A DNA stretch of 64,000 bases from Terracoccus sp. 273MFTsu3.1 (GCF_000383675.1 NZ_KB911825.1:298487-362486); one strand, 5' to 3'. Positions 6,878 to 17,326 are shown, counted from the first letter of the stretch. Translations and numbers: made by a program. The notes: generated from the sequence alone by a model not told the origin.

Positions 6878-8746
6878 TCAGCCGACGACCTCCGCGGCCT
6901 CGAGCCACTCGAGCTCGAGCTCCTCGCGCTCGGTGACGACGGCCTGCAGCTTCGCGTTGAGGTCGGCGAGGGCCGCGGGATCCGTGGCCTTCTCGGCCAT
7001 GTCGCCGTGCAGGCGCTCCTCACGGTCCTGCAGCCGCGAGAGCTGCTTCTCGATGCGCGCCATCGACTTGCGCGCCTCCCGCACCTCGGCGGGGCTCGCG
7101 GTCGTCGACTGAGCAGGTATGCCGTCCGGCGAGCTCGACGCGGCGGTCGCACCACCGCTCGGGCCGGAGGGAGCGGCCGCGCGCGCGACCTGGGCCGCGA
7201 TGTCCGCCGTGCGCAACCGGAGGTACTCCTCGACACCGCCCGGCAGCTCGCGCACCTTGCCGTCGCCGAGCAGGGCCAGCTGCTTGTCGGCCACCCGCTC
7301 GAGGAGGTATCGGTCGTGCGAGACGACGACGAGGGTGCCGGCCCAGCCGTCGAGGACGTCCTCGAGCGAGGTCAGGGTCTCGATGTCGAGGTCGTTGGTC
7401 GGCTCGTCGAGGATGAGCACGTTGGGCTCGGTGAGCAGCAGGCGGGTCAGCTGGAGCCGGCGTCGCTCGCCACCGCTGAGGTCGCCGACCCGTGACTGCT
7501 GGCGGCCGCCCGGGAAGCCGAGGCGCGTGGCGAGCTGGCTGGCACTGATCTCCTTGTCCCCGAGCGTCGTCCACTGCTTGACGTCCTCGATGGCCTCGAT
7601 GACGCGCCACTGCTCGAAGCGTTCGAGCTCGCGCACCTCCTGCGTGAGGTGGGCGATGGCGACGGTCTTGCCGATCTTGCGGCGACCGGCGTCGAGCGGG
7701 ATCTCGCCCGTCAGCGCGCGCAGGAGGGTCGACTTGCCGGCACCGTTGACCCCGACGATGCCGATGCGCTCCCCCGGCGCCAGGCGCCACGTCACGTGGT
7801 CGAGGAGGCGGCGCTCGTGGGGCGGCTCGCCCACGGACACCGTGGCGTCCTCGAGGTCGAGCACGTCCTTGCCGAGGCGTCGGCTCGCGAACGACGCGAG
7901 CTCGACGCTGTTGCGCGGGGCGGGCTCGTCCGCGATGAGGGCGTTGGCCGCGTCGATGCGGAACTTCGGCTTGCTCGTGCGCGCCGGCGCCCCGCGGCGC
8001 AGCCACGCGAGCTCCTTGCGCATGAGGTTGGAGCGCCGGTCGGCGACGACCCCGGCGAGGCGGTCGCGCTCGGCCTTGGCGAGGACGTATGCGGCATACC
8101 CTCCCTCGAAGGCGCTGACCTTGCCGCCCTCGACCTCCCACGTGTTCGTCGCGTAGGCGTCGAGGAACCAGCGGTCGTGGGTGATCGCGACGGTCGCGTT
8201 GCCGGGTCGGGGACGCTTCGTCGCGAGGTGGTCCGCGAGCCAGGCGACGCCCTCGACGTCGAGGTGGTTGGTCGGCTCGTCGAGCAGGAGCAGCTCTGGG
8301 TCCGAGACGAGCAGGCGGGCCAGCGCGAGCCGGCGCCGCTCGCCACCGGACTTCGGGCCGACCCGGCTGTCGAGGCCACCGACGTTCTGCGCCTCGATGC
8401 CGCCGAGCAGGCCCGTCAGGACGTCGCGGATGCGGGGGTCGCCGGCCCAGACGTGCTCGGGAAGGTCGCCGAGCACGGCCTCGCGGATCGTCCACTCGGG
8501 GTCGAGCGCGTCCTCCTGGGCGAGCATGCCGATGCGGATGCCGTCGGCGCCGCCCTGCTTGGTGATGCGGCCCGAGTCGGCCTCCTGGAGGCCGGCCATG
8601 ACGCGCAGCAGCGTCGACTTGCCGCCGCCGTTGACGCCGACGACGCCGATGCGGTCGCCCGTGAGGATGCCGAGGCTGACGTCGTCGAGGACGTGGGAGG
8701 TGCCGAAGACGAGCGACACGCGCTCGAGGGAGATCAGGTTTGCCAT
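6878..8746 (-). CDS. ABC-F family ATPase (EttA/Uup type)
   Basis: 622 residues with two ATP-binding cassettes and no membrane segments: Walker A GVNGGGKST at about 37-45 and GVNGAGKST in the second half, signature motifs SGGERRRLALARLL and SGGERRRLQLTRLL, and DEPTNHLDVE / DEPTNDLDIE. The C-terminal ~75 residues are charged and coiled-coil-like (RKSMARIEKQLSRLQDREER), as in Uup. ABC-F proteins act on the ribosome at the E site or protect it from antibiotics. Nothing here identifies a resistance type, so a housekeeping role is more likely. A TAGGGT lies 9 nt before ATG 8746. Confidence 0.95.
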   Translation of the reverse strand: MANLISLERVSLVFGTSHVLDDVSLGILTGDRIGVVGVNGGGKSTLLRVMAGLQEADSGRITKQGGADGIRIGMLAQEDALDPEWTIREAVLGDLPEHVWAGDPRIRDVLTGLLGGIEAQNVGGLDSRVGPKSGGERRRLALARLLVSDPELLLLDEPTNHLDVEGVAWLADHLATKRPRPGNATVAITHDRWFLDAYATNTWEVEGGKVSAFEGGYAAYVLAKAERDRLAGVVADRRSNLMRKELAWLRRGAPARTSKPKFRIDAANALIADEPAPRNSVELASFASRRLGKDVLDLEDATVSVGEPPHERRLLDHVTWRLAPGERIGIVGVNGAGKSTLLRALTGEIPLDAGRRKIGKTVAIAHLTQEVRELERFEQWRVIEAIEDVKQWTTLGDKEISASQLATRLGFPGGRQQSRVGDLSGGERRRLQLTRLLLTEPNVLILDEPTNDLDIETLTSLEDVLDGWAGTLVVVSHDRYLLERVADKQLALLGDGKVRELPGGVEEYLRLRTADIAAQVARAAAPSGPSGGATAASSSPDGIPAQSTTASPAEVREARKSMARIEKQLSRLQDREERLHGDMAEKATDPAALADLNAKLQAVVTEREELELEWLEAAEVVG

Positions 8747-8890
8747 CGCTGACTGACCCTACGGCCTGCGGGGGCGCCCACCGAATCCCGCTCAGCGACA
8801 CCGGTCACGCGCACCAGCGCCGGTCCGGCTCAGGGGCGCCGCAGTGCTCCGGCGCCCGTGAGCCGGAGGCCCGCTGTTGGGCCCCGCGAC

Positions 8891-9832
8891 TCAGTCCCCG
8901 CGCGGCGAGGTGACGACGTGGGCGCCGTGGACCGGGCCCTTGGCGCGTCGCAGGTCGCGGCAAAGGTCCGAGGCCGCGAGCGACACCGACAGGTCGAGCG
9001 AGGCCTCGTGGCTCTCGGTGAGGAAGGCGATGGTCGGGCCCGAGCCCGACACGATGCCGCCGAGCGCACCGAACTCGACGCCCGCGTCCCGCAGCTCGCG
9101 CAGCTGGGGCCGGAGCGAGAAGGCCGCCGGCTCGAGGTCGTTGTGCAGGGCCGCGCCGAGCAGGGCGGGGTCACCCGAGCGCAGGGCGGCCATGAGCTCG
9201 GAGCTGACCTGCGGCTCGGGCACGTCGACGCCGTCACGTTCGCGCAGGCGGTCACACTCGGCATACACCTCCGGGGTCGACAGCCCGGTGTCGCTGATGG
9301 CGAACACCCAGTGGAAGGTGCCGCGCGCCAGCACCGGCGCTAGCTGCTCCCCGCGGCCCGAGCCCATGGCGTTGCCGCCCGAGAGGATGAACGGCACGTC
9401 GCTGCCGAGGGTGGCCGCGAGCTCGGCGAGCTCGTCGCGGTCGAGGCCGAGGCCCCACAGCTGGTCGCACGCCACGAGGGTCGCGGCGGCGTCGGCGGAG
9501 CCGCCCGCCATGCCCCCGGCGACCGGGATGTCCTTGTCGATGCGGATCGAGAGGCGCTCGTCGACGTCCCAGCGGTCGGCGACGAGACGGGCGGCGCGGA
9601 CGGCGAGGTTGTCGCCGTCGGTGGGGATGCGGTCGGCATACGCTCCCGCGGCGACGACCTGCCACTCGTCCCAGCGTGCGACGGAGACCTCGTCGTGCAG
9701 CGAGACCGCCTGGTAGACGGTGGCGAGCGCGTGGAAGCCGTCAGGGCGCCGGGGACCGACGCGCAGCTCGAGGTTGACCTTGGCCGGGACCCGCACGGTC
9801 ACCGCGCCGGGCAGGGTCGGAGCGACAGTCAT
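8891..9832 (-). CDS. ispE: 4-diphosphocytidyl-2-C-methyl-D-erythritol kinase
   Basis: 313 residues, a GHMP kinase of the MEP isoprenoid pathway; it phosphorylates CDP-ME at the 2-OH using ATP. Diagnostic features: VRVPAKVNLELRVG near the N-terminus, the glycine-rich ATP loop PVAGGMAGGSADAAATL, and the C-terminal GIVSGSGPTIAFL. It lies just downstream of rsmA, a common actinobacterial order (ksgA-ispE). A TAGGGT 6 nt before ATG 9832 suggests its own leaderless transcript. The 144 bases downstream, before the ABC-F gene, hold only short GC-rich inverted repeats. Confidence 0.97.
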   Translation of the reverse strand: MTVAPTLPGAVTVRVPAKVNLELRVGPRRPDGFHALATVYQAVSLHDEVSVARWDEWQVVAAGAYADRIPTDGDNLAVRAARLVADRWDVDERLSIRIDKDIPVAGGMAGGSADAAATLVACDQLWGLGLDRDELAELAATLGSDVPFILSGGNAMGSGRGEQLAPVLARGTFHWVFAISDTGLSTPEVYAECDRLRERDGVDVPEPQVSSELMAALRSGDPALLGAALHNDLEPAAFSLRPQLRELRDAGVEFGALGGIVSGSGPTIAFLTESHEASLDLSVSLAASDLCRDLRRAKGPVHGAHVVTSPRGD

Positions 9833-9838
9833 GCGCCC

Positions 9839-9844
9839 ACCCTA
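9839..9844 (-). promoter_or_regulatory. Leaderless -10 element of ispE
   Basis: TAGGGT on the minus strand, a 6-nt spacer, then ATG 9832. Confidence 0.6.
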
Positions 9845-9862
9845 TGGGCCGACCCGCCGGCG

Positions 9863-10786
9863 TCAGGACGTATGGCCCCGACGGCGTGCGCGCGGCTCGG
9901 CAGGACCCACGCCCTCCGGCCGGGCCTCCGCGATGCGCGCGAAGGTCAGGATGTCGAGCTGCTCGCCGCGGGTGCGGGGGTCGACCCCGGCCGTGACGAG
10001 CGCCTGCTCGGCAGCGTCGGCGGACCCCGCCCACGACGCGAGCGCCCCACGCAGGGACTTGCGTCGCTGGAGGAACGCGGCGTCGATGCAGCGGAAGACG
10101 TCCTCGCGGCTCGCGGTCGTCTTGGGCGGCTTGCGCCGGCGCAGCGCGACGAGGCCCGAGTCGACGTTGGGCGCAGGCCAGAAGACGTTGCGCCCGACCC
10201 GACCGGCCAGCTCGACATCGGCGTACCACGCGGCCTTGAGGCTCGGGACGCCGTAGATCTTGCTCCCCGGCTTGGCCGCGAGTCGCTCGGCGACCTCGAG
10301 CTGCACCATGACGAGCACACGATCGATCGTCGGGAAGTGCTGGAGGAAGGAGAGCACGACGGGGACCGAGATGTTGTAGGGCAGGTTGGCGACGAGCGCG
10401 GTGGGATCGGGGCCGGGGAGCTTCGTGATGGTCAGCGCGTCGGCCGCGACGAGGCGCAGCTTCTCGGCGTTGTCCGGCTGGAGCGAGCGGACCGTCTCCT
10501 CGAGCGCGCCGGCGAGCCGCGGGTCGACCTCGACCGCCGTGACGTGCTTGACGACCGGGAGCAGCGCCAGGGTGAGCGAACCGAGCCCGGGCCCGACCTC
10601 GACGACGACGTCGTGCGGTCCCACGCCGGCCACCCGGACGATCTTGCGCACCGTGTTGGCGTCGACGACGAAGTTCTGGCCCCACTGCTTCGTCGGCCGC
10701 ACCTCGAGGCGCTCGGCGAGCTCACGCACCTGCGCCGGCCCGAGGAGCGCGGCATCGTCGACGGCCGGCGCGTCCTTCTTGCTCAT
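9863..10786 (-). CDS. rsmA: 16S rRNA (adenine(1518)-N6/adenine(1519)-N6)-dimethyltransferase
   Basis: 307 residues (also called KsgA). It dimethylates two adjacent adenines in helix 45 of 16S rRNA late in 30S assembly. Seen: KQWGQNFVVDANTVRKIV at the start, the SAM motif VVEVGPGLGSLTLALL, the acidic VEVDPRLA and the catalytic NLPYN (ANLPYNISVPV). It is placed between rpfB upstream and ispE downstream. A strong terminator separates it from rpfB, and TAGGGT 6 nt before its ATG gives it a separate leaderless start. Confidence 0.97.
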   Translation of the reverse strand: MSKKDAPAVDDAALLGPAQVRELAERLEVRPTKQWGQNFVVDANTVRKIVRVAGVGPHDVVVEVGPGLGSLTLALLPVVKHVTAVEVDPRLAGALEETVRSLQPDNAEKLRLVAADALTITKLPGPDPTALVANLPYNISVPVVLSFLQHFPTIDRVLVMVQLEVAERLAAKPGSKIYGVPSLKAAWYADVELAGRVGRNVFWPAPNVDSGLVALRRRKPPKTTASREDVFRCIDAAFLQRRKSLRGALASWAGSADAAEQALVTAGVDPRTRGEQLDILTFARIAEARPEGVGPAEPRARRRGHTS

Positions 10787-10792
10787 GCGCTC

Positions 10793-10798
10793 ACCCTA
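10793..10798 (-). promoter_or_regulatory. Leaderless -10 element of rsmA
   Basis: TAGGGT on the minus strand with a 6-nt spacer to ATG 10786. Confidence 0.6.
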
Positions 10799-10875
10799 TG
10801 GGGCCGTACCCGATGGCGTATGCCGCCGGGCGGGTGTCGAGGTCGCGCCGGCTCGCGCGCCCGCCGGCGAACGGA

Positions 10876-10908
10876 CGAGGCCCCCGACCGTGACGGTCGG
10901 GGGCCTCG
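10876..10908. terminator. Strong hairpin after rpfB
   Basis: CGAGGCCCCCGACCG and CGGTCGGGGGCCTCG form a perfect 15-bp stem around TGA, 22 bases past the rpfB stop. There is no U-tract, which is normal in high-GC actinobacteria. Confidence 0.85.
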
Positions 10909-10930
10909 TGCGGACGTGGGGAGGGTGGGC

Positions 10931-12076
10931 TCAGCCACAGCTCCACTGAGACGTGCCGTTGTCGGCGTAGACGCGGTTGGCCACGGTGATCTGCTGCTCG
11001 CGCGAGGCGAGGTCGGCGCGGGAGGCGAAGTCGCCACCGCCGTAGGCGAGCCACGTGGAGGTGAGGAACTGCAGGCCTCCGTAGTAGCCGTTGCCGGTGT
11101 TGATGTGCCAGTTACCGGTCGACTCGCACTGGGCGATGCTGTCCCACATGGCGGCGCGGGCCAGGTTGATGCCCGCACCCGACGTCGAGCCACCGGTGCT
11201 GCCGGTGCTGCCCGTGCTCGTCGTGCGCGGCGCCGCGGCCGGGCGGGCCTTGGAGCCGACGAGCAGGATGCGGTCGACGGGCGCCTTGGTGACCTTCGAG
11301 GAGATCTCCTTGGTGGAGACGACCTTGCCGTCGACGACGGTGGTGCGGACCGTGACGGTGCGCACGCCGGCGACACCGGCACGCGAGACCTTGGTCTGGT
11401 CGACGTAGAGGTCGCTCGTCTTCTTCTTCGTCGTGCCGAAGGCGATGGACTCGTTGACCTTCTTGTCCTTGGTCTGCACGCGCTGGACGGCGATCCTGGC
11501 ACCCGAGGTCAGGCGGGTCGTGACGGGCGGGTTGACCTTGTCGGTCTTGCCGACCCGGACGCCGAGCTGCGTCAGCGCCTCGCCGACGGTGGCCGCGGCG
11601 AGGGTCTTCTTCGTCGTCTTGCCGTCGACGACGACCGTGACGGCCTTCGGGGTGACGATGCTGACGGTCAGGCCCTGGCGACCGATGGTCTGCGAGCGCG
11701 AGACGGACAGACGTGCGCCCTCACCGCGGAGGCCGAGCGCGAGGAGCGCTCCGTCGACCGTGGTCTCGGTCGTGCGCAGCTGTCGCGTCTTGCCGTCGAC
11801 CGTGAGGGTCAGCAGGCGGGCGTACTTGACGGTGATCGTGTCGCCGTCGCTGATGGGGGCGTCCGCGGCAGGGACGACGACGTCGCCCGGCTTGACCGTG
11901 ATCCCCTGGCTGTCGAGGACGTCGCCGACCGTGCTGCCGAAGACGTGGGCCGAGCTGGCCGTGCCGTCGACGGAGAGGTTGACGGCCTTGTCGAGCTGGG
12001 TCGCGCCGACGGCGCCACCGGTGAGGACGACGGCCGCGCCAGCGGCGGCCAGGATCTTGGCGTTGCGAGAAATCAA
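10931..12076 (-). CDS. rpfB: Resuscitation-promoting factor RpfB-like cell-wall hydrolase
   Basis: About 381 residues from TTG 12076 (GGAG just upstream); GTG starts further up (to 12196) would add an unlikely 40-residue tail. An N-terminal signal-anchor ([15 protein letters not shown]) is followed by three DUF348 repeats (~40-190, each a VTVDGKT-like strand pair), a G5 domain (~215-290), a Ser/Thr/Gly linker and a C-terminal lysozyme-like Rpf domain with the catalytic Glu in [11 protein letters not shown] and the final QWSCG. It cleaves peptidoglycan to wake dormant cells or aid division. It is followed by a strong hairpin. I see no c-di-AMP riboswitch in its leader. Confidence 0.93.
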   Translation of the reverse strand: MISRNAKILAAAGAAVVLTGGAVGATQLDKAVNLSVDGTASSAHVFGSTVGDVLDSQGITVKPGDVVVPAADAPISDGDTITVKYARLLTLTVDGKTRQLRTTETTVDGALLALGLRGEGARLSVSRSQTIGRQGLTVSIVTPKAVTVVVDGKTTKKTLAAATVGEALTQLGVRVGKTDKVNPPVTTRLTSGARIAVQRVQTKDKKVNESIAFGTTKKKTSDLYVDQTKVSRAGVAGVRTVTVRTTVVDGKVVSTKEISSKVTKAPVDRILLVGSKARPAAAPRTTSTGSTGSTGGSTSGAGINLARAAMWDSIAQCESTGNWHINTGNGYYGGLQFLTSTWLAYGGGDFASRADLASREQQITVANRVYADNGTSQWSCG

Positions 12077-12261
12077 AACACTCCGAACGTCGAACGACCC
12101 GGGTGCAACGCGCTCTCGATCCGTCCTCCTCACGTCGTCGGAAGGAGGTCGATGCGGGGTGGCAACCGGCCAACAGTCGTCCACAGTGACCGACACACCA
12201 CGGAAAGGTCAAATTTCGGTAACGGAGACCGGTGTCGGTGGACGCGACGTTCGGCGGTGCG

Positions 12262-13143
12262 CTAGGCGGTTTGCCCGGTTCGCTCCGCGCCCCACGGGCC
12301 GTAGACCCGTTCGCTGTTCTCCGAGACCGCGCGACACAGCGCGGGGACGTCGATGTTGAGCACCGCGGCCATCGCCCGGACCGTCACGGGCACGAGGAAC
12401 GAGGCGTTCGTGGCGCCCCGGTGCGGGGCCGGGGCGAGGTAGGGCGCGTCGGTCTCGACGAGGATGCGGTCGAGCGGGATCGCGGTCAGCGCGTCGCGCA
12501 GGCCGCGCGCGTTCTTGAAGGTCACGGTGCCCGCGAAGCTGAGGTAGTAGCCCCGGTCGACGCACTCGCGCGCCATCGTCAAGTCGCCGGAGAAGCAGTG
12601 GAGCACGGTGTGCTCGGGGGCCCCCTCCTCCTCGAGGATCCGGAGCACGTCGGCGTGGGCGTCGCGGTCGTGGATCTGCAGGGCCTTGCCGAGCCGCTTC
12701 GCGAGGTCGATGTGCCAGCGGAAGCCGTCCTGCTGCACCGGCACCCCCTCGGGGCCGGTGCGGAAGTAGTCGAGACCGGTCTCACCGATGACGCGGACGC
12801 GGTCGTGGGCGGCGCAGCGCTCCACCTCGGCGTACGCCTCCTCGAGCCGACCGTTCGCCGCGAGGCGTGGAACCTCGTTGGGGTGCAAGGCGATTCCGCC
12901 GACCAGCTCGTCATGGGTGTCGATCGCGTCCATGGTGAAGCGGATCCCGTCGAGGTCGCACCCGACCTGGACGAGACGGGTCACACCGACGGCGCGGGCG
13001 GCCTTGATCGCGTCGGCGACGTCGAACGGCTCGTCGCCCTCGCGCGTGATGTCGAGGTGGACGTGGTTGTCGACGACGTCGATGGGCAGCGGGTCCGGCG
13101 CCGTCTCCGGCAGGCCCCGCTGCCCCGACGCGTGCGGGGTCAT
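12262..13143 (-). CDS. tatD: TatD family metal-dependent deoxyribonuclease
   Basis: 293 residues. Amidohydrolase-fold metal sites are visible: DNHVHLD near residue 25 (HxH), GETGLDY with the bridging Glu, LHCFSGD with His, and [10 protein letters not shown] with the late Asp. The ATG (13141-13143) overlaps the metG stop as ATGA, so it is translationally coupled to metG, and metG-tatD-rpfB-rsmA-ispE is the conserved actinobacterial order. The frame is open upstream inside metG, but that part is only metG read in another frame. Confidence 0.95.
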   Translation of the reverse strand: MTPHASGQRGLPETAPDPLPIDVVDNHVHLDITREGDEPFDVADAIKAARAVGVTRLVQVGCDLDGIRFTMDAIDTHDELVGGIALHPNEVPRLAANGRLEEAYAEVERCAAHDRVRVIGETGLDYFRTGPEGVPVQQDGFRWHIDLAKRLGKALQIHDRDAHADVLRILEEEGAPEHTVLHCFSGDLTMARECVDRGYYLSFAGTVTFKNARGLRDALTAIPLDRILVETDAPYLAPAPHRGATNASFLVPVTVRAMAAVLNIDVPALCRAVSENSERVYGPWGAERTGQTA

Positions 13144-15056
13144 GCGGTCGGCGCCTCGGCGCCGGTGGCGCTCCCGGCGCCCCGACCGGCCCCCTTCGGC
13201 GCACTCATCTTCGGCGCCGCGAGCGGGTCGGTGTGGTGGCGCGTGCCACCCGGCGCGCTGTCGCCGAGGCGAGCGCGCTCGTCCTCGACGACCTGCTCGG
13301 CGTCGAGCTTGACGAAGACGCCGGACGGCTTGGCGACGGGCGTCCCGACGACGACGGGGCGCGACTCCCACCGAGGTGTCGCGGAGTACTCGCCGGTGAT
13401 GACGGGATAGCTCCGGGCGTCGTCGTCGAGGTCGGGGACGACCTCCAGACGAGGCATCGGCATGAACTCGCCCTCGCCGCCGAGGACGGCATGGACGCGG
13501 TTTGCGGCGTGGGGCAGGAAGGGTGAGATCAGCGTATTGATATCTGAGACGGCCTGGGCCAGCGTGTGCAGCACGGTGGAGAGACGCTCGCGCTGGTCGT
13601 CGCCCTTGAGCTTGAAGGGCTCGGTCTTCGAGACGTAGGCGTTGGCCTCCCCCACGACCCGCATGACCTCGGCGAGGGCGGCCTTCTGTCGGTGCCGCTC
13701 GAGCGAGCCGCCGACGGTCGCGAAAGCACCCCGCACGGTGCTCAGCAGCTCCTCGTCGACGGGCTCGACGGCATACGCCCTCGGGATCTCGCCGAAGCTC
13801 TTGGCGATCATCGCCGCCGTGCGGTTGACGAGGTTGCCCCAGCCGGCGACGAGCTCGCTGTTGTTGCGCTGGACGAACTCGGCCCAGGAGAAGTCTGCGT
13901 CTTGGTTCTCGGGGCCCGCCGCGCAGATGAAGTAGCGGATCGGGTCGGGTCCGTAGCGCGCGACGATGTCCTGGACGTAGATGACGTGCTTGCGGCTCGT
14001 CGAGAACTGCTTGCCCTCGAGGGTGAGGAACTCCGAGGCCACGACCTCGGTGGGCAGGTTGAGCACGCCGTACTCCCCCGGCTCGCCACCCTTGTCACCC
14101 TTGCCGGCGTAGCCGAGGAGCTCGGCGGGCCAGATCTGGCTGTGGAAGGTGATGTTGTCCTTGCCCTGGAAGTAGTAGGACACGGCCGACGGGTCGTTCC
14201 ACCACTCGCGCCAGCGCTCGGGCGCACCGACCCGGCGGGCCCACTCGATGGAGGCGGAGAGGTAGCCGATGACGGCGTCGAACCAGACGTAGAGCCGCTT
14301 GCTCGGGTTGTCCTCCCAGCCCTCGAGCGGAACGGGGATGCCCCAGTCGATGTCGCGGGTCATGGCGCGGGGGCGGACGTCCTTGAGGAGGTTCTCGGAG
14401 AACTTGATGACGTTGGGGCGCCACGTGCCCGACGCCTCCCGGCCCGCGAGCCACTCGCCGAGCGCACCCGCGAGAGCCGGCAGGTCGAGGAAGAAGTGCT
14501 GAGTCTCGATGAATTCGGGCGTCTCGCCGTTGATCTTGCTGCGCGGGTTGATCAGCTCGTCGGCGTCGAGCTGGTTGCCGCAGTTGTCGCACTGGTCGCC
14601 GCGGGCCTCGGGGAAGCTGCAGATCGGGCAGGTGCCCTCGATGTAGCGGTCGGGCAGGGTGCGGCCGGTCGACGGGCTGATCGCGCCGCGCGTCGTCTGC
14701 TCGATCATGTAGCCGTTGGCGTGGACCTGCCGGAACATCTCCTGCACGACGGCGTAGTGGTTGCGGGTCGTCGTGCGGGTGAAGAGGTCGTAGGACAGGC
14801 CGAGGTCGGCGAGGTCCTGGGCGATGACGGCGTTGTACTTGTCGACGAGCTCCTGCGGCGTCAGCCCCTCCTCCTCGGCGAGGACGAGAATGGGCGTGCC
14901 GTGCTCGTCGGTGCCGGAGACCATGAGGACGTCGTGTCCGGCCATCCGCATGTACCTGCTGAAGACGTCGGAGGGCACGCCGAAACCGGCCACGTGGCCG
15001 ATGTGGCGCGGGCCGTTGGTGTACGGCCAGGCGACGGCAGACAGGACATGGCTCAT
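13140..15056 (-). CDS. metG: Methionyl-tRNA synthetase
   Basis: 638 residues from ATG 15056. Class I signatures: [13 protein letters not shown] at the N-terminus (HIGH) and FSTSRKH in place of KMSKS. A zinc knuckle with two CxxC pairs ([18 protein letters not shown]) sits in the connective domain. The C-terminus (~560-638) has an extra low-complexity tail after the anticodon-binding helices and no tRNA-binding EMAPII-like domain. It charges initiator and elongator tRNA-Met. A TAGGAT lies 8 nt before the ATG; longer upstream open frame is non-homologous. Confidence 0.97.
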   Translation of the reverse strand: MSHVLSAVAWPYTNGPRHIGHVAGFGVPSDVFSRYMRMAGHDVLMVSGTDEHGTPILVLAEEEGLTPQELVDKYNAVIAQDLADLGLSYDLFTRTTTRNHYAVVQEMFRQVHANGYMIEQTTRGAISPSTGRTLPDRYIEGTCPICSFPEARGDQCDNCGNQLDADELINPRSKINGETPEFIETQHFFLDLPALAGALGEWLAGREASGTWRPNVIKFSENLLKDVRPRAMTRDIDWGIPVPLEGWEDNPSKRLYVWFDAVIGYLSASIEWARRVGAPERWREWWNDPSAVSYYFQGKDNITFHSQIWPAELLGYAGKGDKGGEPGEYGVLNLPTEVVASEFLTLEGKQFSTSRKHVIYVQDIVARYGPDPIRYFICAAGPENQDADFSWAEFVQRNNSELVAGWGNLVNRTAAMIAKSFGEIPRAYAVEPVDEELLSTVRGAFATVGGSLERHRQKAALAEVMRVVGEANAYVSKTEPFKLKGDDQRERLSTVLHTLAQAVSDINTLISPFLPHAANRVHAVLGGEGEFMPMPRLEVVPDLDDDARSYPVITGEYSATPRWESRPVVVGTPVAKPSGVFVKLDAEQVVEDERARLGDSAPGGTRHHTDPLAAPKMSAPKGAGRGAGSATGAEAPTA

Positions 15057-15193
15057 GGCGAGCAATCCTAGGCGGGCCCGTGGCGCCGCCGCGCGGGAGT
15101 ATGCCGTGGGCCCGGCTCGGCCGCCCGGGAGCGGTCGCGCTGCTGTCGGCTTCCTTCTAGCGCGAGGAGTCCTCCGGCGGGTACGACAGAGAC

Positions 15194-15625
15194 ATGACTG
15201 GACACATCGCACAGGCAGAGGTCATCGTCGACGCGCCGCCGCGTGCCGTCTGGGGCGCGCTGACGGAGCCGGACCGGGTGAGGTCGTGGATGGCCGGCAC
15301 CACCCTGACCACCGACTGGCAGGTCGGCAGTCCCATCACCTGGCAGGGCGAGATGGACGGCAAGCCCTACGAGGACAAGGGCGAGGTGCTCGAGGTCGAG
15401 GAGGGGCACCGCCTCTCGATGACGCACTACAGCCCGCTCATGGGCCAGGAGGACCGGCCCGAGAACTACCACACCGTCACCTACACGCTGACCCCGACGA
15501 GGGACGGGCGCACCACGCTGGCGCTCGAGCAGGACGGCAACGACTCGCAGGAGCAGGCGGACCAGTTCTCGCAGAGCTGGCAGGGCATGCTCGAGTCCCT
15601 CAAGTCGACCGTCGAGTCGGGCTGA
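15194..15625 (+). CDS. SRPBCC/AHSA1-like domain protein
   Basis: 143 residues forming one START/Bet v 1-like fold: [20 protein letters not shown] at the start, the W-rich turn ([18 protein letters not shown]) and a long C-terminal helix ([18 protein letters not shown]). Proteins of this AHSA1-like group bind hydrophobic ligands; specific functions are mostly unknown. It is divergent from metG, with 137 bases between starts, and followed by a strong bidirectional terminator, so it is a single-gene unit. Confidence 0.88.
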   Translation: MTGHIAQAEVIVDAPPRAVWGALTEPDRVRSWMAGTTLTTDWQVGSPITWQGEMDGKPYEDKGEVLEVEEGHRLSMTHYSPLMGQEDRPENYHTVTYTLTPTRDGRTTLALEQDGNDSQEQADQFSQSWQGMLESLKSTVESG

Positions 15626-15664
15626 CGATCGTCGTCCTCACGAACCACCCACCACGCCAACGGA

Positions 15665-15696
15665 ATCGGCGCCGACCCGGACGGGTCGGCGCCGAT
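15665..15696. terminator. Bidirectional terminator between convergent genes
   Basis: ATCGGCGCCGACCC and its exact complement GGGTCGGCGCCGAT form a 14-bp stem with a GGAC loop, 39 bases past the SRPBCC stop and 47 before the OsmC stop. Confidence 0.9.
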
Positions 15697-15743
15697 GGCG
15701 TCCAGCGGTGGCGGCTCAGCCGAGGCGGCCCAGCCGAGACGGC

Positions 15744-16169
15744 TCAGCCGAGGCGGGCCTCGAGCGAGATCGGCACGGCCTTGAGCGCCTGGCTCACGGG
15801 GCAGTTGGCCTTGGCGTCCTCGGCAGCGGCCTGGAAGTCCTCGGCCGAGATGCCGGGCACGTCGCCGACGACGCTGAGCGCGATCTCGGTGATGCCCGTG
15901 CCGGGGACGAACGTGACGTTCGCCGTGGTGTCGAGCGTCGTCGGGGGTGTGCCGGCCTTCGCGAGACCGTTCGACAACGCCATCGAGTAGCACGAGGAGT
16001 GCGCGGCGGCGATGAGCTCCTCGGGGCTCGTCCTGCCGTTGGCCGACTCCGCGCGCGAGGGCCAGTTGACCTCGTAGGTGCCGATGCCCGAGCTCTCGAG
16101 GCTGACCTGGCCGGAGCCCTCGAAGAGCGAGCCCTCCCAGTGCGTGCTGGCGGTGCGAGTGGTGCCCAT
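15744..16169 (-). CDS. OsmC family peroxiredoxin
   Basis: 141 residues from ATG 16169 (GAAGGAG 7 nt upstream). The two redox cysteines of the OsmC/Ohr family are present: LIAAAHSSCYSMALS (about Cys59) and the later NCPVSQAL (about Cys125). Such proteins reduce organic peroxides with thiol or lipoyl donors. The sequence TSPEELIAAAHSSCYSMAL is closer to OsmC than to Ohr. The stop codon region is duplicated just downstream (15713-15728 repeats 15741-15756). A second OsmC-type protein is encoded at 31883. Confidence 0.9.
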   Translation of the reverse strand: MGTTRTASTHWEGSLFEGSGQVSLESSGIGTYEVNWPSRAESANGRTSPEELIAAAHSSCYSMALSNGLAKAGTPPTTLDTTANVTFVPGTGITEIALSVVGDVPGISAEDFQAAAEDAKANCPVSQALKAVPISLEARLG

Positions 16170-16299
16170 GCCTTGCTCCTTCGCTGTGCAGTCGACTCGG
16201 CCGGACGGTCGCCGGCCTCCGAAGGGGGAACGAGAGCAGCCTTGCCCGCTGTTCCCCCGGAGGCAAGGGGTTCGCCTGTCGAGACGCCCCGGCGGGCGG

Positions 16300-17130
16300 T
16301 CAGCGAGCTGCGAGCGACGCGTCGTAGAGCGCCTTCTTGGACAGGCCCGTGCGGGACGCGACGTCGGCGGCGACGTCCTTGAGCCGCTCCCCCGCGTCGA
16401 CCCGCGTGCGTATGCCGGCCACGGCCTCCTCGAGGGACGGCACCACCCGCTCGGCACCGGCCACGACGACGGTGATCTCGCCCTTGACGCCGCCCTCGGC
16501 CCACTCGACGAGCTCGCCGAGCGTGCCGCGTCGGACCTCCTCGTAGGTCTTCGTCAGCTCGCGGCACACGGCGGCCCGGCGGTCGGGGCCGAAGGCGTCG
16601 CGCATCGCGGCGAGCGTCTCCGGGAGCCGGTGCGGCGCCTCGAAGAAGACGATGGTGCGCCGCTCGTCGGCCACCTCGGCGAGGACCTTCGCCTTCTCGC
16701 CCGGCTTGCGCGGGAGGAAGCCGTCGAAGCAGAAGCGGTCGACCGGGAGGCCCGAGACCGCCAGCGCCATGAGGACCGCGCTCGGACCGGGGACGCACGT
16801 CACGCGTACGCCTGCGTCGACCGCGGCGGCGACGAGGCGGTAGCCGGGGTCGGAGACGGACGGCATACCGGCGTCGGTGACCACGACGACGCGCTCGCCG
16901 GCCACGAGCCGGGCGACGAGGTCGGGCGTGCGGGCGGCCTCGTTGTGCTCGTGGTAGCTGACGACCGACCCGGTCGGGGTGACGGCGAGGTCGGTGAGCA
17001 GGCGGCGCAGGCGACGGGTGTCCTCGGCCGCAACGACGTCGGCGGTGGCGAGCTCCTGCCCCAGTCGGGGTGCCGCGTCCCGTGGGTCGCCGATCGGGGT
17101 GGCCGCGAGGACGAGGGTGCCGGTGGTCAT
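16300..17130 (-). CDS. rsmI: 16S rRNA (cytidine(1402)-2'-O)-methyltransferase
   Basis: 276 residues, tetrapyrrole-methylase fold. It methylates the ribose of C1402 in the decoding centre. Seen: [17 protein letters not shown] at the N-terminus, [47 protein letters not shown] and the [12 protein letters not shown] motif, all hallmarks of RsmI. A GAGGAT 6 nt before ATG 17130 may serve as a leaderless -10. Its coding strand contains a rare ATA isoleucine codon and a GGT-ATG-CCG run, both inside GTATGCC-type heptamers. Confidence 0.96.
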   Translation of the reverse strand: MTTGTLVLAATPIGDPRDAAPRLGQELATADVVAAEDTRRLRRLLTDLAVTPTGSVVSYHEHNEAARTPDLVARLVAGERVVVVTDAGMPSVSDPGYRLVAAAVDAGVRVTCVPGPSAVLMALAVSGLPVDRFCFDGFLPRKPGEKAKVLAEVADERRTIVFFEAPHRLPETLAAMRDAFGPDRRAAVCRELTKTYEEVRRGTLGELVEWAEGGVKGEITVVVAGAERVVPSLEEAVAGIRTRVDAGERLKDVAADVASRTGLSKKALYDASLAAR

Positions 17131-17326
17131 GCCGTCATCCTCGCAGGGCACCGACGTGCCCCGTCGCGACCGTGCGTCACGACAACCCGCCACGTGGCAG
17201 CTCGTCGCGGCCCCGAGCCGCTGGGGCCCTCGACAACCGTCCACGTGGTGGACTTCGGTGTCCACGGGATGGTCCCCATCGTGGACTCGAAACGCCGACG
17301 AAACCTCGACGCGGTACGACAGACCC

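Noticed and set aside
6878..8746. Antibiotic-resistance ABC-F
   Set aside because: Two intact cassettes with an Uup-like tail and a housekeeping setting; no feature points to a resistance subtype.
12077..12261. c-di-AMP (ydaO-type) riboswitch before rpfB
   Set aside because: Such riboswitches precede rpf genes in some actinobacteria, but I could not match its conserved core in this short leader.
9695..12265. Very long plus-strand frame (856 codons) over rsmA and rpfB
   Set aside because: It is antisense to well-supported genes and Arg/Asp/Gly-rich, a typical shadow in high-GC DNA.
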